Shown here piece after piece: positions 30,497 to 32,178 of a stretch of DNA of 32,178 nt; the stretch's first letter is position 1, and the number at the start of each line of letters is the position of its first letter. The DNA is from Fervidifonticultor_A octavus_A (GTDB lineage Bacteria > Sysuimicrobiota > Sysuimicrobiia > Sysuimicrobiales > Humicultoraceae): assembly GCA_031459655.1 (NCBI GenBank), contig JAVKID010000027.1, forward strand, positions 1-32,178. Reading direction: 5' to 3'. The translations under genes and the position numbers were made by a program. The notes beneath the pieces were generated by a model that saw nothing but the letters and a program-made list of their open reading frames with translations, did not search any database and was not told the DNA's origin.

Positions 30497-31530
30497 TCTT
30501 CGACGGGTTGATGGCGCACCTGAGCAGGGACATGGGGGTGGACCTGGGCACGGCCAACACGCTGGTCTACATGCGCCGGCACGGCATCGTGCTCCGCGAG
30601 CCCTCGGTGGTGGCCAAACGGCTGGACGACGGCCAGGTGATGGCCGTGGGCGAAGAGGCGAAGCGGATGATCGGCCGCACCCCGGGTTCCATAGTGGCCA
30701 CGCGGCCGCTGCGCGACGGGGTCATCGCCGACTTCGACACCACGGCGGCGATGCTCACCTACTTCATCCGCCGGGCGGCCAACGGCCGGATGTGGATCCG
30801 GCCGCGCGTGGTGGTCGGGATTCCCTCCGGGTGCACGGAGGTCGAGAAGCGCGCGGTCATCGACGCGACCCTGCAGGCGGGTGCCCGCGACGCCTACCTG
30901 ATCGAGGAGCCGATGGCGGCGGCCATCGGTGCCGGGCTGCCGGTCTCCGAGCCCATCGGCAGCATGGTCGTGGACATCGGCGGCGGCACCACCGAGGTGG
31001 CCGTCATCGCCCTGGGCGGCATCGTGGCCAGCCGGTCGATCCGCGTCGCCGGCGACGAACTCGACGAGGCTATCATCCAGTACGCACGGCGGGCCTACAA
31101 TCTGCTGATCGGCGAGCGCTCCGCCGAGGAGATCAAGATCGCCATCGGGTCGGCGTTTCCGGGCCGCGAGGAGAGCGCCGTCGACGTCCGCGGACGGGAC
31201 CTGGTCTCCGGACTCCCCCGGACCGTCCGGATGACCAGCGCCGAGATCCGGGAGGCGATGGCCGAGCCGATCCAGGCCATCGTCGAAGCCGTCAAGCAGA
31301 CCCTGGAGCGGACCCCGCCTGAACTGGCGGCGGACATCGTCGACCGGGGCATCATCCTGGTAGGCGGGGGGGCGTTGCTCCGCGGGATGGACCGCCTGCT
31401 GGCCGAGGAGACCGGGATGCCGGTCTCGCTCACCGACGATCCGCTGGCGGCCGTGGTGATGGGGACCGGGCGGGTGCTCGAGGAACTGGAATCGCTCAAG
31501 AAGGTCCTGGTGGGGTCCAAGCGGGCCTGA
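30493..31530 (+). CDS. mreB: MreB cell-shape actin homologue
   Basis: A 345-residue actin-family ATPase starting at ATG 30493 within the radC stop. Nucleotide motifs: GVDLGTANTLVY, MVVDIGGGTTEVAVI and ILVGGGALLRGMD. The amphipathic N-terminus (MIFDGLMAHLSRDM) may bind the membrane. It directs elongation of the wall with MreC, encoded 35 bases downstream, so a rod shape is expected. Confidence 0.96.
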   Translation: MIFDGLMAHLSRDMGVDLGTANTLVYMRRHGIVLREPSVVAKRLDDGQVMAVGEEAKRMIGRTPGSIVATRPLRDGVIADFDTTAAMLTYFIRRAANGRMWIRPRVVVGIPSGCTEVEKRAVIDATLQAGARDAYLIEEPMAAAIGAGLPVSEPIGSMVVDIGGGTTEVAVIALGGIVASRSIRVAGDELDEAIIQYARRAYNLLIGERSAEEIKIAIGSAFPGREESAVDVRGRDLVSGLPRTVRMTSAEIREAMAEPIQAIVEAVKQTLERTPPELAADIVDRGIILVGGGALLRGMDRLLAEETGMPVSLTDDPLAAVVMGTGRVLEELESLKKVLVGSKRA

Positions 31531-31564
31531 CGGGGCTGACACGGCCGATGGGAGGGCTGGACCG

Positions 31565-32178
31565 GTGAGGCGTCGGGTCACGGTGGTGGTCCTGGCGGTG
31601 GCGGCGTTCGCGCTGCTGACCTCGCAGGTGCGGCTGCCCGAGCGCCGCGCGGTCGGTCGCCTCGGCGCCTGGACGCTGGCGGTGCTGGGGCCTGCCCAGG
31701 CTGCGCTGTCGCGGACGGCCGACGCCGCAGTCCGCACGTGGCGGCTGTACGCGGAGATCGGACAACTGCGCACCGAGAACCGGCGCCTGCGCGAGGAGGT
31801 CGAGCGGCTCTCGGCGGAGGTTGTCCGCCTGCGGGAACAGGCGCAGGCGACGCAGCGGCTGGAACGGCTGCTGGCGTTTCGGCGCCAGTTGCCCGGCCGG
31901 GCCATCGCCGCCAGGGTCATCGGTCGCGATGGGTCGCGGTGGTTCGCGGTCATTCTGGTGGACCGCGGGTCAGAGGACGGGGTCCGCCGCAACGCGCCGG
32001 TGGTGGCCGCCGACGGCCTGGTGGGCCGCGTGCTGGCGGTGGCGCCGACCACGGCGCAGGTCCTGCTGATCACCGACAGCCGCAGCGCGGTCGGGGTCGT
32101 GCTGCAGCAGTCCCGGGAGGCCGGCATCGTCGAGGGCCAGGGCCACGCCCTGCTGCGCCTGAAGTACGTGGCGCGGTC
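31565..32178 (+). CDS. mreC: MreC cell-shape protein, N-terminal part (3' end outside window)
   Basis: 204 codons are visible, starting at GTG 31565 with GGGAGGG upstream. Layout: short basic N-terminus, one membrane helix (VTVVVLAVAAFALL), a coiled coil (IGQLRTENRRLREEVERLSAEVVRLREQ) and then the beta-rich domain with IAARVIGRDGSRWF and VAADGLVGRVLAV. It links MreB to the wall-synthesis machinery outside the membrane. The reading frame is open to the end of the window. Confidence 0.93.
   Translation, partial: MRRRVTVVVLAVAAFALLTSQVRLPERRAVGRLGAWTLAVLGPAQAALSRTADAAVRTWRLYAEIGQLRTENRRLREEVERLSAEVVRLREQAQATQRLERLLAFRRQLPGRAIAARVIGRDGSRWFAVILVDRGSEDGVRRNAPVVAADGLVGRVLAVAPTTAQVLLITDSRSAVGVVLQQSREAGIVEGQGHALLRLKYVAR

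Noticed and set aside
30409..32127. Long minus-strand open frame (572 codons) opposite mreB and mreC
   Set aside because: Low-complexity composition, and it lies against two unmistakable plus-strand genes.
1..32178. tRNA, rRNA, CRISPR array, insertion sequence or replication origin
   Set aside because: I saw no cloverleaf with a CCA-type end, no regularly spaced direct repeats, no transposase and no DnaA-box cluster; reading by eye could miss a short RNA.

Overview
The window is about 70% GC and dense with same-strand genes. Almost all neighbouring genes overlap by 1-20 bases (ATGA/GTGA junctions) and GTG starts are common. The gene content suggests a GC-rich, probably monoderm bacterium from an early-branching Bacillota-like or candidate lineage with a flexible anaerobic/microaerobic metabolism. 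This rests on an AcuA/AcuB pair, a DUF4321 protein beside a maf-radC-mreB-mreC cell-shape cluster, a group 3b-type NiFe hydrogenase and a nos accessory cluster. The taxonomic placement is inference; no rRNA or marker tree is available here.

Region 1 (1-5699) is the tail of a nitrous-oxide-reductase accessory cluster: the C-terminal part of NosL, a NosD fused to an N-terminal membrane domain, NosF and NosY. A universal stress protein and a membrane-anchored DsbA-like plus VKOR pair (disulfide formation) follow. nosZ itself is not in view.

Region 2 (5700-7700) has a hemerythrin-like protein overlapping an AcuB-like CBS/ACT protein, then a strongly palindromic intergenic block, then a DUF3795-like Cys-rich protein, the only confident minus-strand gene.

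Region 3 (7704-18300) is a hydrogenase island: a HypC-like chaperone; a family-5 ABC binding protein with two permeases but no ATPase gene; DUF6390; a short HypA lacking its zinc ribbon; HypB; a stand-alone cyclic-nucleotide-binding-domain protein; the four subunits beta-gamma-delta-alpha of a cytosolic NAD(P)-linked hydrogenase; and its maturation protease. HypD, HypE and HypF are not in the window.

Region 4 (18301-26838) starts with an AcuA-like GNAT acetyltransferase, an AcuB-like CBS protein, a universal stress protein and a CBS-BON protein. It runs directly into a four-subunit 2-oxoacid:ferredoxin oxidoreductase, an orphan NarL-type response regulator, a P1B heavy-metal ATPase and two small proteins. 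This tandem of predicted nucleotide sensors, acetyltransferase and acyl-CoA/ferredoxin-producing enzyme is the most interesting candidate system in the window.

Region 5 (26839-32178) holds tatA-tatC, DUF4321, about 970 bases without an intact gene but with coding-like segments in alternating frames, then maf, radC, mreB and the start of mreC.

How it may work together: the hydrogenase couples H2 to NAD(P)H, the oxidoreductase couples 2-oxoacids to reduced ferredoxin and acyl-CoA, N2O reduction is a possible electron sink, and CBS, Usp and AcuA proteins may tune these to energy state. Three promoter regions (upstream of 5797, 11438 and 18371) share a CGATGG box, hinting at common control. These links are inference from gene order.
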